64,000 bases of DNA from Arthrobacter alpinus (GCF_001294625.1 NZ_CP012677.1:1054001-1118000); one strand, 5' to 3'. Positions 18,719 through 27,189 are shown, numbered from the stretch's first letter. Numbers and translations: made by a program. Notes: a model not told the origin generated them from the letters alone.

Positions 18719-20848
18719 CTAGATGACCTTTAGGGTGATGATGCTGCCCTCGGGGGCTTCCCCGCCTTGTGGGTCCTGGAAACGGACGGTGCCAAAGAAG
18801 CCGCCCAGGAGGTTCTCCACGGAAACGTTGAAGCCCAGAGCCTTGAGTTCTGCGGTAGCGGCGCCTGCCTGTTTGCCCACCATGTCCGGCACCTTGACCA
18901 TCTTGGGGCCCTTGGACAGAGTCAGGGTGACTGTGCCGCCAGCTGTGAGATTGCCGGATTCCGGGGTCTGGGAGAGCACGGAGCCGGCAGGCACTGTGGG
19001 ACTGTTGAGCTGTTCGGGGGCGATGGCCGGCACGAGGCCAAGATCCTTCAGCGCCGTCTTGGCAGCGGCGTCGGTCTTGCCAACCACCGATGGGACAGGG
19101 ATGGGTGTGGGTCCCTTCGAGACCGCAAGGTTGACCTTGGTCCCGTTGCGGAACTCGGTCCCGGTCGGGGGATCCTGGCTCAGGACGATGCCTGCAGGGA
19201 CCTTCTCGTCGAAGGCCTCAGCGACGGTGCCAAGGGCCAGATGTGCGTCGGTGAGGGCAGTTGTGGCCTCCGGCAACGGCTTGCCAGCTACCTGGGGAAC
19301 GTTGTACAGCACTGGTCCCCGTGAGACGTGCATGGTCACGCCGAGAAACCTACGTTGCGACGCACCTGCGGCAGGGTCCGTGTCCACCACCGTTCCCGCG
19401 GCAACTAGTTCGTCAAAGACGTCGGTGGTGGGGAGTCGCTCAAAGCCCTGCTCGTTCAGCAGCTTCTGGGCCTGTGTGACGGATTTGTTGTGAACATCGG
19501 GCACGGTCGCCAAGGCGCCGGGGCCCAAGGCCAGGAACCAGCCGGCAAATGCTGCGAGTATTCCCAGGACCACCACCACAGCCACCCAGATGATGGCACG
19601 TCGTCGGGGATGTCCGGTGCCCAGGGTCTTCGTTGGCTGCGCAGCGGCCTTGGCCCGCGTCTTGGCCTCGGCGCGGGCCTCCCGCTTGGAAAGCGCCTGC
19701 CCAGAGGCGGCGTCGTCGGAGTCGTAGTCACCAAAGGCGTCAGGGCCGACGCCGGGCACGGCAGACTCTGTGTCATCCACGTACAGGCGGCTGCTGGCAG
19801 GGAGGATACTCGTGGGATAGGTGGGTGCTGTAATGACAGTTGTGGCGCGGGAGTCGCCGGAGATTTCGATGACATCGGTACCAGCAGCTTGGTCCTCTAC
19901 CCGGCCAAGGGCGGATGTCAGGGCCGCAGTGTCAGCCGCCGCTGACGGGCCAGCGGCAAACTCCGGTGCTGAACTATCCTTCGAGCCGCCAGCGTCAAGC
20001 TCCGCGGGTGTCAAGGTTGCCCAAATATGCCTCAAGTCCTCCAGGAGGGACGCCCCGTTGGCTGGCCGATTGTCGGGGTCCTTCTCCGTCATGTAGCGGA
20101 CCAGTTCGTCCATTTCTGCCGGCAGGCCCGGCACGATGGTGGAGGGCGCCGGAACGGCATCGCGGACATGGGCCATGGCCACAGCGATGGGAACCTGCCC
20201 GTGGAAGGGCTGTTCACCTGTCAATAACTCGTAGAGCATGATTCCGGCAGAATATATGTCGCTGCGGGCGTCGCCGCCCTCACCATTGACCAGTTCAGGG
20301 GCGATGTACCCGACGGTACCTAGAAGTGTCCCCGTGTTCGTGGTCGTGGTGACGGCTCGTGAGAGGCCAAAATCGCCAATTTTCACCCAGCCGCTGCGGG
20401 AAATCAGCACGTTCTCCGGTTTCACGTCCCGATGGACCAGCCCGGCCGCATGGGCAGCCGCGAGTCCCTCCACAATGGGGTCAAGCAGGTCAAGGGCCTG
20501 CCGCGGAGTCAGGGCGTGTTCTTTGTTGATGACGTCGCGCAGTGTGTGCCCGTCAATGTATTCCAACACCAGATATGCGTGGGCGGCCCCGGCGCCATGG
20601 TCGTGAATCTGCACCACGTGGGGGTGCGACAGGCTGGCGGCACTCCACGCCTCGCGTTGCAACCGCTCGATAAAGGCGTTGTCGGTGGCCAGATGGGGGT
20701 GGAGGATTTTTAGCGCGATGTTTCTGTTCAGCCGCACGTCTTTGGCGAGATAGACGGTGGACATGCCACCGCGCGCCACCTTGGAAAGCACCAGGTAGCG
20801 GTCATCGATTGTGGACCCGATCAAGGGGTCGTTAGGCACATCTTGCAC
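18719..20848 (-). CDS. PASTA-domain Ser/Thr protein kinase (PknL/PknB type)
   Basis: A membrane receptor kinase of about 709 residues. Cytoplasmic kinase domain (~15-275) with ATP loop ARGGMSTVYLAK, lysine in IALKIL, HRDVKPEN, DFG and APE. An acidic, Ala-rich juxtamembrane region follows, then one membrane segment near 420-440 (WVAVVVVLGILAAFAGWFLAL) and four extracellular PASTA repeats, each starting near VP-V-GK. PASTA repeats are known to bind peptidoglycan fragments or lipid II. The gene order with the Rv2175c-like gene and aroG matches pknL of mycobacteria, but mycobacterial PknL has no PASTA domains, so this form may combine PknB-like sensing with the pknL position. TAGGAT lies exactly six bases before GTG 20848, which is preferred to ATG 20851. 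Confidence 0.92.
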   Translation of the reverse strand: MQDVPNDPLIGSTIDDRYLVLSKVARGGMSTVYLAKDVRLNRNIALKILHPHLATDNAFIERLQREAWSAASLSHPHVVQIHDHGAGAAHAYLVLEYIDGHTLRDVINKEHALTPRQALDLLDPIVEGLAAAHAAGLVHRDVKPENVLISRSGWVKIGDFGLSRAVTTTTNTGTLLGTVGYIAPELVNGEGGDARSDIYSAGIMLYELLTGEQPFHGQVPIAVAMAHVRDAVPAPSTIVPGLPAEMDELVRYMTEKDPDNRPANGASLLEDLRHIWATLTPAELDAGGSKDSSAPEFAAGPSAAADTAALTSALGRVEDQAAGTDVIEISGDSRATTVITAPTYPTSILPASSRLYVDDTESAVPGVGPDAFGDYDSDDAASGQALSKREARAEAKTRAKAAAQPTKTLGTGHPRRRAIIWVAVVVVLGILAAFAGWFLALGPGALATVPDVHNKSVTQAQKLLNEQGFERLPTTDVFDELVAAGTVVDTDPAAGASQRRFLGVTMHVSRGPVLYNVPQVAGKPLPEATTALTDAHLALGTVAEAFDEKVPAGIVLSQDPPTGTEFRNGTKVNLAVSKGPTPIPVPSVVGKTDAAAKTALKDLGLVPAIAPEQLNSPTVPAGSVLSQTPESGNLTAGGTVTLTLSKGPKMVKVPDMVGKQAGAATAELKALGFNVSVENLLGGFFGTVRFQDPQGGEAPEGSIITLKVI

Positions 20849-20854
20849 CATTCA

Positions 20855-20860
20855 ATCCTA
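20855..20860 (-). promoter_or_regulatory. -10 of the PASTA kinase gene (leaderless)
   Basis: TAGGAT on the minus strand is followed by TGAATG and then GTG at 20848. If transcription starts at that G, the ATG at 20851 is outside the transcript. Confidence 0.45.
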
Positions 20861-20930
20861 TTGGGTGAAACGAATGTGAACCGCCAGCAACACTCACCGG
20901 CGGTCCACAGTTCCAACAGATGCGCTAGTT

Positions 20931-22118
20931 TTAGCGGAACGAATTGCGTTTGTTGTTTATGCCGGCGACGTAATTGACGGTGTCGGCAAACATTCCATTG
21001 ACACTGACGGAGTACTGGCCCTGGTAGTAACCGGCAATGGCCAGGTCTTCGCTGGGGGCGCCCCTGAGCAGTGCCCGGATAATGGCGACACCGGCTGTCA
21101 CATTGTCTTGGGGCTGGAGCAGGTTCAGTTCGCGGCCCACCAGTCCGGAGGCCCACTCGCCGGCGTCGGGGATAACCTGCATGGTCCCGATGGCGTTGGC
21201 GGGGGAGACCGACTGGTGGTTGAAACTGGACTCCTGCTGGGCAATGGCCAGGGCAAGCGAAGGATCCACGCCCATGCTGGCCGCAGTGCTGGCCACCATT
21301 TCTTGCATCTGCGCCCGCGTGGGTGCAGGAGCCCCGAGCAGGGCAGCCTTGTTTTGATTCGCGTCCGACACCACCGCGTCCGGGTAGGTGTAGTGCAAGA
21401 AGGTGCTGGGGACCTGCTGCTGGGCCGTCAGCTCTGCGGGGTTGGACGGGGCGGGGCTGACCGGGGCGATTGGGGTGATGGAACTGGACGCTGCCGCCAC
21501 ACCTGGAATGGTGAGGGTCTTACCGGCATAGATGGTTGCGTTGACGCCCATGTTGTTGGCGCCTGCTAGGGACTGTAGGTCCACGCCATGCTTGGCGGCA
21601 ATCGCCGACAGCGTGTCGCCAGCTTCGATGACATAGCCTGCGCCAGAGCTGGCCGGTGCCGACTCCTGCACGGACGACGCCGGGGCAGCGGCTACCGGAA
21701 AACCCAAGGAGAGCTGTTCCCCGGGGAAGATCACTGTGTCTGCGCTGATGCCGTTGGCGGCAAGCACGGAGTCAACGGGGAGTGAGTATTGTGCGGCGAT
21801 GCCTGAGACAGTGTCTCCGGCAACCACCGTATGGCTTTGGGGTGTGGTGAGGCCTTGGACGGCCATGCGGCTGGGGATGGAACCTGCCACCACTGCTGTG
21901 GAGATGCCTGGGCTCTTGATGGCCTTTACGGCTGTGGACAGCCCGCCGGGGGTGATCACGGTGGGGAGAATCTTAGATCCTGCGGCAACGGGGGCAGCCT
22001 CAACGGGCTGTGCCATTGCCAAAGAGGACAGCATCACCACTGGTATGGCTGCCGTCGCGACGGCAGCCAGTTGCTTGGCGCTGGCCGAGGCCGTACGAGA
22101 GTGGCTGGGGGAAGTCAT
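20931..22118 (-). CDS. Secreted LysM lytic transglycosylase
   Basis: 395 residues. An N-terminal signal peptide (to about residue 42, hydrophobic core AAVATAAIPVVMLSSLAMA), two LysM domains (around SHTVVAGDTVSGIAAQYSLP and GYVIEAGDTLSAIAAKHGVD) that bind glycan strands, a Pro/Ala/Ser linker, and a C-terminal SLT-type domain with the catalytic glutamate in ALAIAQQESSFNHQSVSPANAIGTMQ. It would cleave peptidoglycan outside the membrane. It lies directly upstream of the PASTA kinase on the same strand with a 82-base gap, a sensible pairing of a wall hydrolase with a wall sensor. GAGGA precedes the ATG. I looked for a c-di-AMP riboswitch in its leader and did not find one. Confidence 0.9.
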   Translation of the reverse strand: MTSPSHSRTASASAKQLAAVATAAIPVVMLSSLAMAQPVEAAPVAAGSKILPTVITPGGLSTAVKAIKSPGISTAVVAGSIPSRMAVQGLTTPQSHTVVAGDTVSGIAAQYSLPVDSVLAANGISADTVIFPGEQLSLGFPVAAAPASSVQESAPASSGAGYVIEAGDTLSAIAAKHGVDLQSLAGANNMGVNATIYAGKTLTIPGVAAASSSITPIAPVSPAPSNPAELTAQQQVPSTFLHYTYPDAVVSDANQNKAALLGAPAPTRAQMQEMVASTAASMGVDPSLALAIAQQESSFNHQSVSPANAIGTMQVIPDAGEWASGLVGRELNLLQPQDNVTAGVAIIRALLRGAPSEDLAIAGYYQGQYSVSVNGMFADTVNYVAGINNKRNSFR

Positions 22119-22327
22119 AAGGGCAATCCTCTGGTTTTTGGTGCTGGTGTCGGTGCAGATGTGACTGGTGTTCCTAATGGGACTAATGCGAATTTACACT
22201 AGATCTAACTTCTATGTCCTGCTATCTGCAAGTTTTCCGCCCCAATGAACCCTAAACTAGCCATTAGATTGGGACCGCGGCTAAACGCTTTTCAATAATT
22301 TAAGAGCGCCAAGAGGGAAGGTTTGGT

Positions 22328-22717
22328 GTGCACGCTAATGAAGTATGTGGCAACCTATTACATGTGAGTAAAGTTGAAAACGTAGTCAGTGAATGGTTGC
22401 CCCTGCCCGATGTTGCCGAAAAGCTAAATATCTCGGTCACCAAAGTGCACGCCCTGGTCAAGGATGGTTCCTTGCTGGCTGCCCGAGTGGGCGAACGTGC
22501 CATCCGCGCAGTTCCGGCCGAGTTCTTTATTGAGGACCACATTGTCGAGAGCCTGCGCGGCACCATTTCGGTGCTGCATGACGCCGGGTTTGAGGACGAG
22601 GACGCCATCGTCTGGCTCTTCACCCCGGATGAATCCCTCCCCGGCCGCCCCATCGATGCCTTGCACGCCGGCCGCAAGACCGAAATTCGTCGTCGCGCCT
22701 CCGCCCTAGGCTGGTAG
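22328..22717 (+). CDS. Rv2175c-like winged-helix DNA-binding protein
   Basis: 129 residues with the segment WLPLPDVAEKLNISVTKVHALVKDGSLLAARVGERAIRAVPAEF, a MerR/excisionase-like helix-turn-helix, followed by a small C-terminal domain. It matches Rv2175c of mycobacteria, a DNA-binding protein known to be phosphorylated by the neighbouring kinase PknL, and the kinase gene is likewise close by here. GTG at 22328 has GAGGGAAGG about seven bases upstream. GTG at 22364 is an alternative that would remove 12 residues outside the conserved part. The N-terminal threonine phosphorylated in Rv2175c is not obvious here, so control by the kinase is inference. Confidence 0.85.
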   Translation: MHANEVCGNLLHVSKVENVVSEWLPLPDVAEKLNISVTKVHALVKDGSLLAARVGERAIRAVPAEFFIEDHIVESLRGTISVLHDAGFEDEDAIVWLFTPDESLPGRPIDALHAGRKTEIRRRASALGW

Positions 22718-22741
22718 CAACAACCGACTTTCCTGAACCAA

Positions 22742-22779
22742 AAAGTCCCCGTAGTGCATCACTGCACTGCGGGGACTTT
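22742..22779. terminator. Bidirectional terminator between convergent genes
   Basis: Arms 22742-22758 and 22763-22779 pair over 17 positions with one G-T wobble around the loop TCAC. On the minus strand the stem runs into a T-tract (CTTTTTGG), so it best serves the polyprenyl synthase gene and probably also the Rv2175c-like gene. Confidence 0.75.
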
Positions 22780-22806
22780 CCCTTGATGGGAGTGGCCAGG
22801 ATGTTC

Positions 22807-23910
22807 CTATGACGCCCGGGACACGGCCGCGTGGCCCAGTGCCGATAACGCTGCGCTGACGTCTGCGGCCAGGGGCAGTTCGGCAAGGGCGGCAAAAGCC
22901 GTGGCGCTGAGAACAGAGATCATTGCCTCGGTACCTGCCAGGGCCTGGGAATCTACCATGATGGCACAAAGCCTACCGATCTGTTCCGCAGTCAGGTCCT
23001 GACGTCCCAGATGTGAGTCCACAAACTTCCTGTCGGCGTCGTTGGCGGCGTCAATGGTCAGCCCCACCAATACGGTCCGCTTACCTTCTCGCAGGTCGTC
23101 ACCGGCAGGCTTGCCCGTCTGGGCAGGGTCACCAAAAACGCCAAGGACGTCGTCGCGCAGCTGGAACGCTTCGCCCAAGGGCAAAGCAAATTCGCTGTAG
23201 CCGGCCAGGAGTTTCGCGCTGCCACCGGCCAAAGCCCCACCCAACACCAAGGGATGCTCGGAAGAATATTTGGCACTCTTGTAGCGGATAATCGCAGAGG
23301 CCCTTGAGACTGCGGTGTTGTGTGGTTTGGACGGGCCGGAAACTTCTTCCAAAATATCCAGATACTGCCCGGCCATGACTTCTGCGCGCATCAAGTTAAA
23401 GACAGCCCTCGCCCGGCTGCCAGCCTCGGCGCCAATGGACGCAAACATTTCTTCGCTAAAGGACAAGCACAAATCACCTGTGAGGATGGCAGCAGCGTGA
23501 CCAAACCGTTCCTCGTCCAGGGCCCAGCGCCGCTCGGCATGCAAGGTGGCAAAGGCGCGGTGCACACTGGGTCCACCGCGACGGGTGTCGGAACGGTCGA
23601 TGATGTCATCGTGGATCAGGGCTGCACCCTGAAACAGTTCAAGCGCAGCACCGGCCATGACAACCTCGGCGGCATCAGGTGCGCCGCCGGCCCCACGCCA
23701 ACCCCAGTAACACAGCAGGGCGCGCATGCGCTTTCCGCCGGTAACCAGGGTCTTGATGGAATCCACCAAGACCAGCGTATCGGCTGAGATGCTTGCCAGC
23801 AGGGCGCCCTTTTCTGATAGGAAGACACCGAGCTGATCGGATACAGCCGCGACAAAAGCGTCTTGTTCCAGGGCAATCGAGTTTTCCGTCGCGGCGGCTG
23901 AAGCGGTCAT
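22807..23910 (-). CDS. Polyprenyl diphosphate synthase (GGPP synthase type)
   Basis: An all-trans prenyl transferase that condenses isopentenyl diphosphate with allylic diphosphates. About 367 residues. The first Asp-rich motif is HDDIIDRSDTRRGGPSVH, the second is LRDDVLGVFGD. The position corresponds to idsA2 of mycobacteria. Chain length cannot be settled from the sequence. C20 is a fair guess, feeding carotenoid, menaquinone or polyprenyl-lipid synthesis. ATG at 23910 has AAGGA about nine bases before it. The extra 31 in-frame codons upstream lack family similarity. Confidence 0.9.
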   Translation of the reverse strand: MTASAAATENSIALEQDAFVAAVSDQLGVFLSEKGALLASISADTLVLVDSIKTLVTGGKRMRALLCYWGWRGAGGAPDAAEVVMAGAALELFQGAALIHDDIIDRSDTRRGGPSVHRAFATLHAERRWALDEERFGHAAAILTGDLCLSFSEEMFASIGAEAGSRARAVFNLMRAEVMAGQYLDILEEVSGPSKPHNTAVSRASAIIRYKSAKYSSEHPLVLGGALAGGSAKLLAGYSEFALPLGEAFQLRDDVLGVFGDPAQTGKPAGDDLREGKRTVLVGLTIDAANDADRKFVDSHLGRQDLTAEQIGRLCAIMVDSQALAGTEAMISVLSATAFAALAELPLAADVSAALSALGHAAVSRAS

Positions 23911-24042
23911 GCTGGGTGAGTCCTTGCTTTGGGGAATAATATGGGGAATGAGTGTTTGTGGCGGTGTCGCCACGGGACGGGCAGGCCGACACGAAATACG
24001 CAATCATCGCAATCGTAGGACCTGGGAAGGGGCAGAAGAACC

Positions 24043-24618
24043 TTATTTCAGTGACGTCGGTAAAACATTGGCCCCAATGGTGAAGGTGGCGGTTTGGTCG
24101 GTTTGGACCACCGAGACAGTGATAACTTCCGCACCGTCGGCGCGCACAAAGGTTTTCAACGGGACGCCTTCAACCTCATCCCCGGGCTGAGCCGCAAAAC
24201 CCTGGTCGGTGAAAACCTTGGTGTAGTAAGTCAGCACATCCGCTGCGGGGGCGGTAACAGTGGCTGTCAGTGACGCCACGGCGAGCGGGGTGGAGTGCTG
24301 CAGGCTTGAGCTGGCCACTGCGGCGCCTGGCATCAACGGAATGAGCTGGCTTGGGAATCCGTCAACCAATTTCTTGACCGCAGAATCTCCTGTTGGCGCC
24401 GGACTTGCCGTCGAGGGAGAGGGAGAGGCGCTGGAACTGGAGCTGCTGGGCGTGGACGCGGATGTCGACGCAGACGTCGAACTAGTGGCAGGCGCTGATG
24501 CGCCGGAACAACCTGCGAGGAGGACCACTGCGGCCAGGGCCGTTGCCACTGGAACGTAGGCCCGTTGGGAAAGCAAAGCCTTGGGGCTGCGCAAGCGGTG
24601 CAAAGTGGAACTGATCAT
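24043..24618 (-). CDS. Putative lipoprotein
   Basis: About 191 residues, family not recognised. The signal peptide ends in a lipobox (LLAGCSG, cysteine near residue 37), so it should be lipid-anchored outside the membrane. A Ser/Thr/Ala-rich linker of about 45 residues follows, then a globular ~110-residue domain (DSAVKKLVDGFPSQLIPLMPGA to the end). ATG at 24618 has AAGGAAA at suitable spacing. The 59-codon in-frame extension overlaps the start of the divergent dinB gene and is rejected. It occupies the place of lppM in the mycobacterial order, but I see no clear LppM similarity. Confidence 0.75.
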   Translation of the reverse strand: MISSTLHRLRSPKALLSQRAYVPVATALAAVVLLAGCSGASAPATSSTSASTSASTPSSSSSSASPSPSTASPAPTGDSAVKKLVDGFPSQLIPLMPGAAVASSSLQHSTPLAVASLTATVTAPAADVLTYYTKVFTDQGFAAQPGDEVEGVPLKTFVRADGAEVITVSVVQTDQTATFTIGANVLPTSLK

Positions 24619-24731
24619 CACGATTTCCTTAGCTGCCGGTGGCTGTGCAATGGATCCACACCAGTTTACCCATGGGGGCTGTGGATTTTTGCGGATGCAC
24701 GTTCGGTGACCGCATTCTAGGATCCTGAAAC

Positions 24732-24737
24732 TAGACT
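24732..24737 (+). promoter_or_regulatory. -10 of dinB (leaderless)
   Basis: TAGACT is followed by TGGATT and the GTG at 24744. I see no LexA-box-like palindrome in the 125-bp gap. Confidence 0.5.
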
Positions 24738-24743
24738 TGGATT

Positions 24744-26057
24744 GTGGAGCAACAACCTCGGCGGCTATCGGTGCGCCCCAACCGGCAGGGGCCAAACGGC
24801 ACCCACGTCAGTCGTGCCCTGGAACCGTCCGGGAGGGTACTGGACCAATCCGGCTGCACAATTTTGCATGTCGATATGGACGCGTTCTTTGTCGCCGTCG
24901 AACTACGCCATCGACCAGAGCTCCACGGCAAAGCGGTCATCGTCGGATTCCCTGAAGGACGCTCGGTTGTTTTGTCGGCTTCCTATGAGGCCAGGGCTTT
25001 TGGCGTGCGTTCGGCCATGCCCATGGCGACCGCCATGCGGATGGCGCCGGCCGCCGTCGTTATTGAGCCGCGGCACGATCAGTACCGTAAAGTCTCCGCA
25101 GGCCTCATGGCGTTGTTCAACTCGATCACCGACAAGGTGGAACCCCTCAGTGTCGATGAGGCATTTTTGGATGTCAGCGGGGCCATCCGACGGTTGGGCG
25201 CGCCCTTGGAGATTGGTGCACTGGTGCGCAGGCGGGTGGAGGCGGAACTGGGCATCACAGCCTCTGTGGGGATCGCCGCCTCCAAATTCGTGGCGAAGAT
25301 CGCTTCCACCCGTTGCAAGCCCAACGGCATGATGCTCATTGAAAAGGACAGGACAGTTGAGTACTTGCACACACTTCCTGTGCAGGCCCTGTGGGGAGTG
25401 GGTGCCAAGACACTAGAGGTCCTGCAACGTCTGGGAATTTTCACCGTCGCCGATGTCGCCGCCACTCCCGTCACCGTCCTGACGAAGACCCTCGGGGCCA
25501 GTGGGCGGGCGCTGCACGAGCTGTCCTGGGGGATTGATCCGCGTCCTGTCACTGTGGTGCGCGTGGAGAAGAGCATTGGTGCTGAAGAGACCTTTGCGGT
25601 TGACACGTTCGACGACGAGGTCCTCACCCGTGAGCTGTTGCGGCTTTCACACCGGGTGGCCGGCAGATTGCGGGAGGCTCAGCTGGCCGGGCGGACGCTT
25701 GCCTTAAAAATCAAGTATTCAGATTTCTCCACCATCAGCCGTTCCAAGTCTATGGCTGCCGGCATGGATAGTGCTGGCCAAATTTACGCGGGGGCAGTGG
25801 GTTTGCTAAGAGCCTTGGGTGCCCGGCCCCAAAGCGTGCGGCTGATAGGCGTGCGCATTGAGGCGTTGGAGTCCATCGATTCGGCTCCCCTCCAATTCAC
25901 CCTTGACCGCCGTGACGACAATGGGCGCAGTGCAGAAGTGGTGGGGGATGCCATCGCAGCAAAGTTTGGTGCGGCCAAAATCGTGCCGGCCCGTTTGCTT
26001 CGTTCCACGTCAAAACACGTGGAGCCAGACGCTGGCGGTCCATCGGGGAACGGTTAG
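24744..26057 (+). CDS. dinB: DNA polymerase IV (Y-family)
   Basis: A translesion polymerase of 437 residues. The catalytic motifs are HVDMDAFFVAVE near residue 43 and SVDEAFLDVSG. The helix-hairpin-helix region LPVQALWGVGAKTLEVLQRLGI and the little-finger domain follow. The ~40 residues before the first motif are an N-terminal extension. The start is fixed by TAGACT six bases before GTG 24744, and there is no ribosome site. No SOS operator is visible, so DNA-damage induction is not supported by the sequence. Confidence 0.94.
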   Translation: MEQQPRRLSVRPNRQGPNGTHVSRALEPSGRVLDQSGCTILHVDMDAFFVAVELRHRPELHGKAVIVGFPEGRSVVLSASYEARAFGVRSAMPMATAMRMAPAAVVIEPRHDQYRKVSAGLMALFNSITDKVEPLSVDEAFLDVSGAIRRLGAPLEIGALVRRRVEAELGITASVGIAASKFVAKIASTRCKPNGMMLIEKDRTVEYLHTLPVQALWGVGAKTLEVLQRLGIFTVADVAATPVTVLTKTLGASGRALHELSWGIDPRPVTVVRVEKSIGAEETFAVDTFDDEVLTRELLRLSHRVAGRLREAQLAGRTLALKIKYSDFSTISRSKSMAAGMDSAGQIYAGAVGLLRALGARPQSVRLIGVRIEALESIDSAPLQFTLDRRDDNGRSAEVVGDAIAAKFGAAKIVPARLLRSTSKHVEPDAGGPSGNG

Positions 26058-26188
26058 CTTCAAGGAGATTTTTCGGACCGATTGGCTTAATTTTCGGATC
26101 ATTTGAGCGCGGTGCCGACAAGGAGTTGCCCACGGGTTTCAGTTCAGCAAAATCAAGCCTATTGTTAGTAGTAAGGAGTTCTCTCGCA

Positions 26189-26305
26189 GTGACTTCAGAT
26201 TTACGCGGTACCCACCTTGAGACTGCTGTTAACGGGAGTTTTCCAGCTCTGGGAACTAACGTAGGTGTTGTAGTCGTTAACGAGTTAAGACGCCCGTGGC
26301 CCTGA
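26189..26305 (+). CDS. Possible 38-residue ORF ahead of the DUF3040 gene
   Basis: GTG at 26189 is preceded by AAGGAG about ten bases upstream, and the frame runs 38 codons to TGA (26303-26305). The ribosome site of the DUF3040 gene (AAGGAGG) begins four bases after that stop, an arrangement that favours translational coupling. The peptide starts MTSDLRGTHLET, contains a Val-rich stretch and ends RRPWP. A possible -10 (TATTGT, 26159-26164) lies upstream. No family is recognised. It could be a leader peptide, a small protein or a chance ORF. Confidence 0.35.
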   Translation: MTSDLRGTHLETAVNGSFPALGTNVGVVVVNELRRPWP

Positions 26306-26321
26306 CCTGAAGGAGGTCGTC

Positions 26322-26687
26322 ATGCCCCTCTCCGAGCACGAGCAAAGATTGCTCGACCAGCTGGAAGCGCAGTTGCATGCCGAAGATCCAAAATTTGCCA
26401 ATGCGTTGGCCTCGGATCCGGTACGTTCCCTATCCACCCGCCGTATTGTGATTGGTATTTTGGTTGTCATTGCCGGCCTGATGGTTTTGTTGGGGGGGGT
26501 TGCAACCAAACTGATCATCATCGGGATTCTTGGCTTCCTCATCATGGGTGCTGGCGTGTACTTGGCCATGTTGCGGCCAAAATTCAGTAAACGCCCCGCC
26601 GCTGAAACCAAAACTGGTTCGAAGCAAAAGAGCGGTTTCATGAACGGCCTTGAAGAGCGTTGGGAAGAGCGCCGCCACGGACAATAG
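26322..26687 (+). CDS. DUF3040 family membrane protein
   Basis: 121 residues of the small actinobacterial DUF3040 family: a charged N-terminus (PLSEHEQRLLDQLEAQLHAEDPKFA), two close hydrophobic segments (around IVIGILVVIAGLMVLLGGVA and LIIIGILGFLIMGAGVYLA) and a basic tail with EERWEERRHGQ. It is a membrane protein of unknown role, commonly found near mraZ and dinB in actinobacteria. AAGGAGG at 26310-26316 gives a strong ribosome site for ATG 26322. Confidence 0.88.
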   Translation: MPLSEHEQRLLDQLEAQLHAEDPKFANALASDPVRSLSTRRIVIGILVVIAGLMVLLGGVATKLIIIGILGFLIMGAGVYLAMLRPKFSKRPAAETKTGSKQKSGFMNGLEERWEERRHGQ

Positions 26688-26703
26688 CCATCGCGAACCT
26701 CAA

Positions 26704-26848
26704 TAGACTGCCTAGGGGTTCTTTGCCTGCCACATGAGTCACCTGTGTGGAACAGGGATACCTTAGCGCAGGTGGCCGGGGTGACCGTTGCGGCATCCAA
26801 TAGCCATTGGCACGAAGCGAAGGTCCACATTGTGGGCCTTTTTCGTGT
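26704..26848 (+). ncRNA. Candidate small RNA between the DUF3040 gene and mraZ
   Basis: TAGACT (26704-26709) could be a -10, with transcription from about 26716 to the T-tract terminator at 26811-26848, giving about 130 nt. Inside, CACCTG and CAGGTG can pair. It matches no RNA family I can name. The same DNA may simply be the 3' UTR of the DUF3040 gene. Confidence 0.25.
26811..26848 (+). terminator. Rho-independent terminator upstream of mraZ
   Basis: AGGTCCAC (26821-26828) pairs with GTGGGCCT (26832-26839), with one G-T pair and the loop ATT, followed by a run of T. An outer stem CACGAA/TTCGTG extends it. It separates the DUF3040 transcript from the dcw operon. Confidence 0.75.
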
Positions 26849-27097
26849 TTAAGGTGGTGCCCGGCGTTCATGACGTTTCCCTCCGCCCGGGCTCCACTTC
26901 CCACCACACGCGTTCCTGATTGATCCCTGGCTAGGGCGGATTCGCGCTGATTCCGGCCAGCCAGGGCTGCGGCCCGCGGCCCGGACACACTCAATCGTGC
27001 CAAATCTGTATCCAGCAAAGAATTTCCCTCCACCGGGAAAATCCAGTAATACAAAGGCCTGCCGAACGACACGCCAGCAGTATTCGGCCCTCAGGCG

Positions 27098-27125
27098 TTG
27101 ACGGTGGAGGATTGTGGAGTAATGT
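27098..27125 (+). promoter_or_regulatory. mraZ (dcw) promoter
   Basis: TTGACG (-35, 27098-27103) and TAATGT (-10, 27120-27125) are separated by 16 bases. The expected start of transcription is near 27132. The spacer and the -10 are covered by the GTGGAG repeats. The 27-kb region between 26849 and 27097 shows no gene I can support. Confidence 0.6.
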
Positions 27126-27129
27126 GGAG
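27104..27129 (+). promoter_or_regulatory. MraZ operator: three GTGGAG direct repeats
   Basis: GTGGAG occurs at 27104-27109, 27114-27119 and 27124-27129, exactly one helical turn apart on the same face. MraZ proteins are known to bind short G-rich direct repeats upstream of their own gene. The repeats overlap the core promoter, which implies autorepression of the division operon. Confidence 0.8.
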
Positions 27130-27189
27130 CGCGTAAGAGGGAAATGGTCACGGGGAGTTCAATAGGCCCCGATGTTGAAGGTGGTGGGG

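Noticed and set aside
22119..22327. c-di-AMP riboswitch in the leader of the LysM transglycosylase gene
   Set aside because: Such elements are known before wall-hydrolase genes, but I could not find the conserved core here.
24619..24743. LexA box for dinB
   Set aside because: No SOS-type palindrome is present in the gap.
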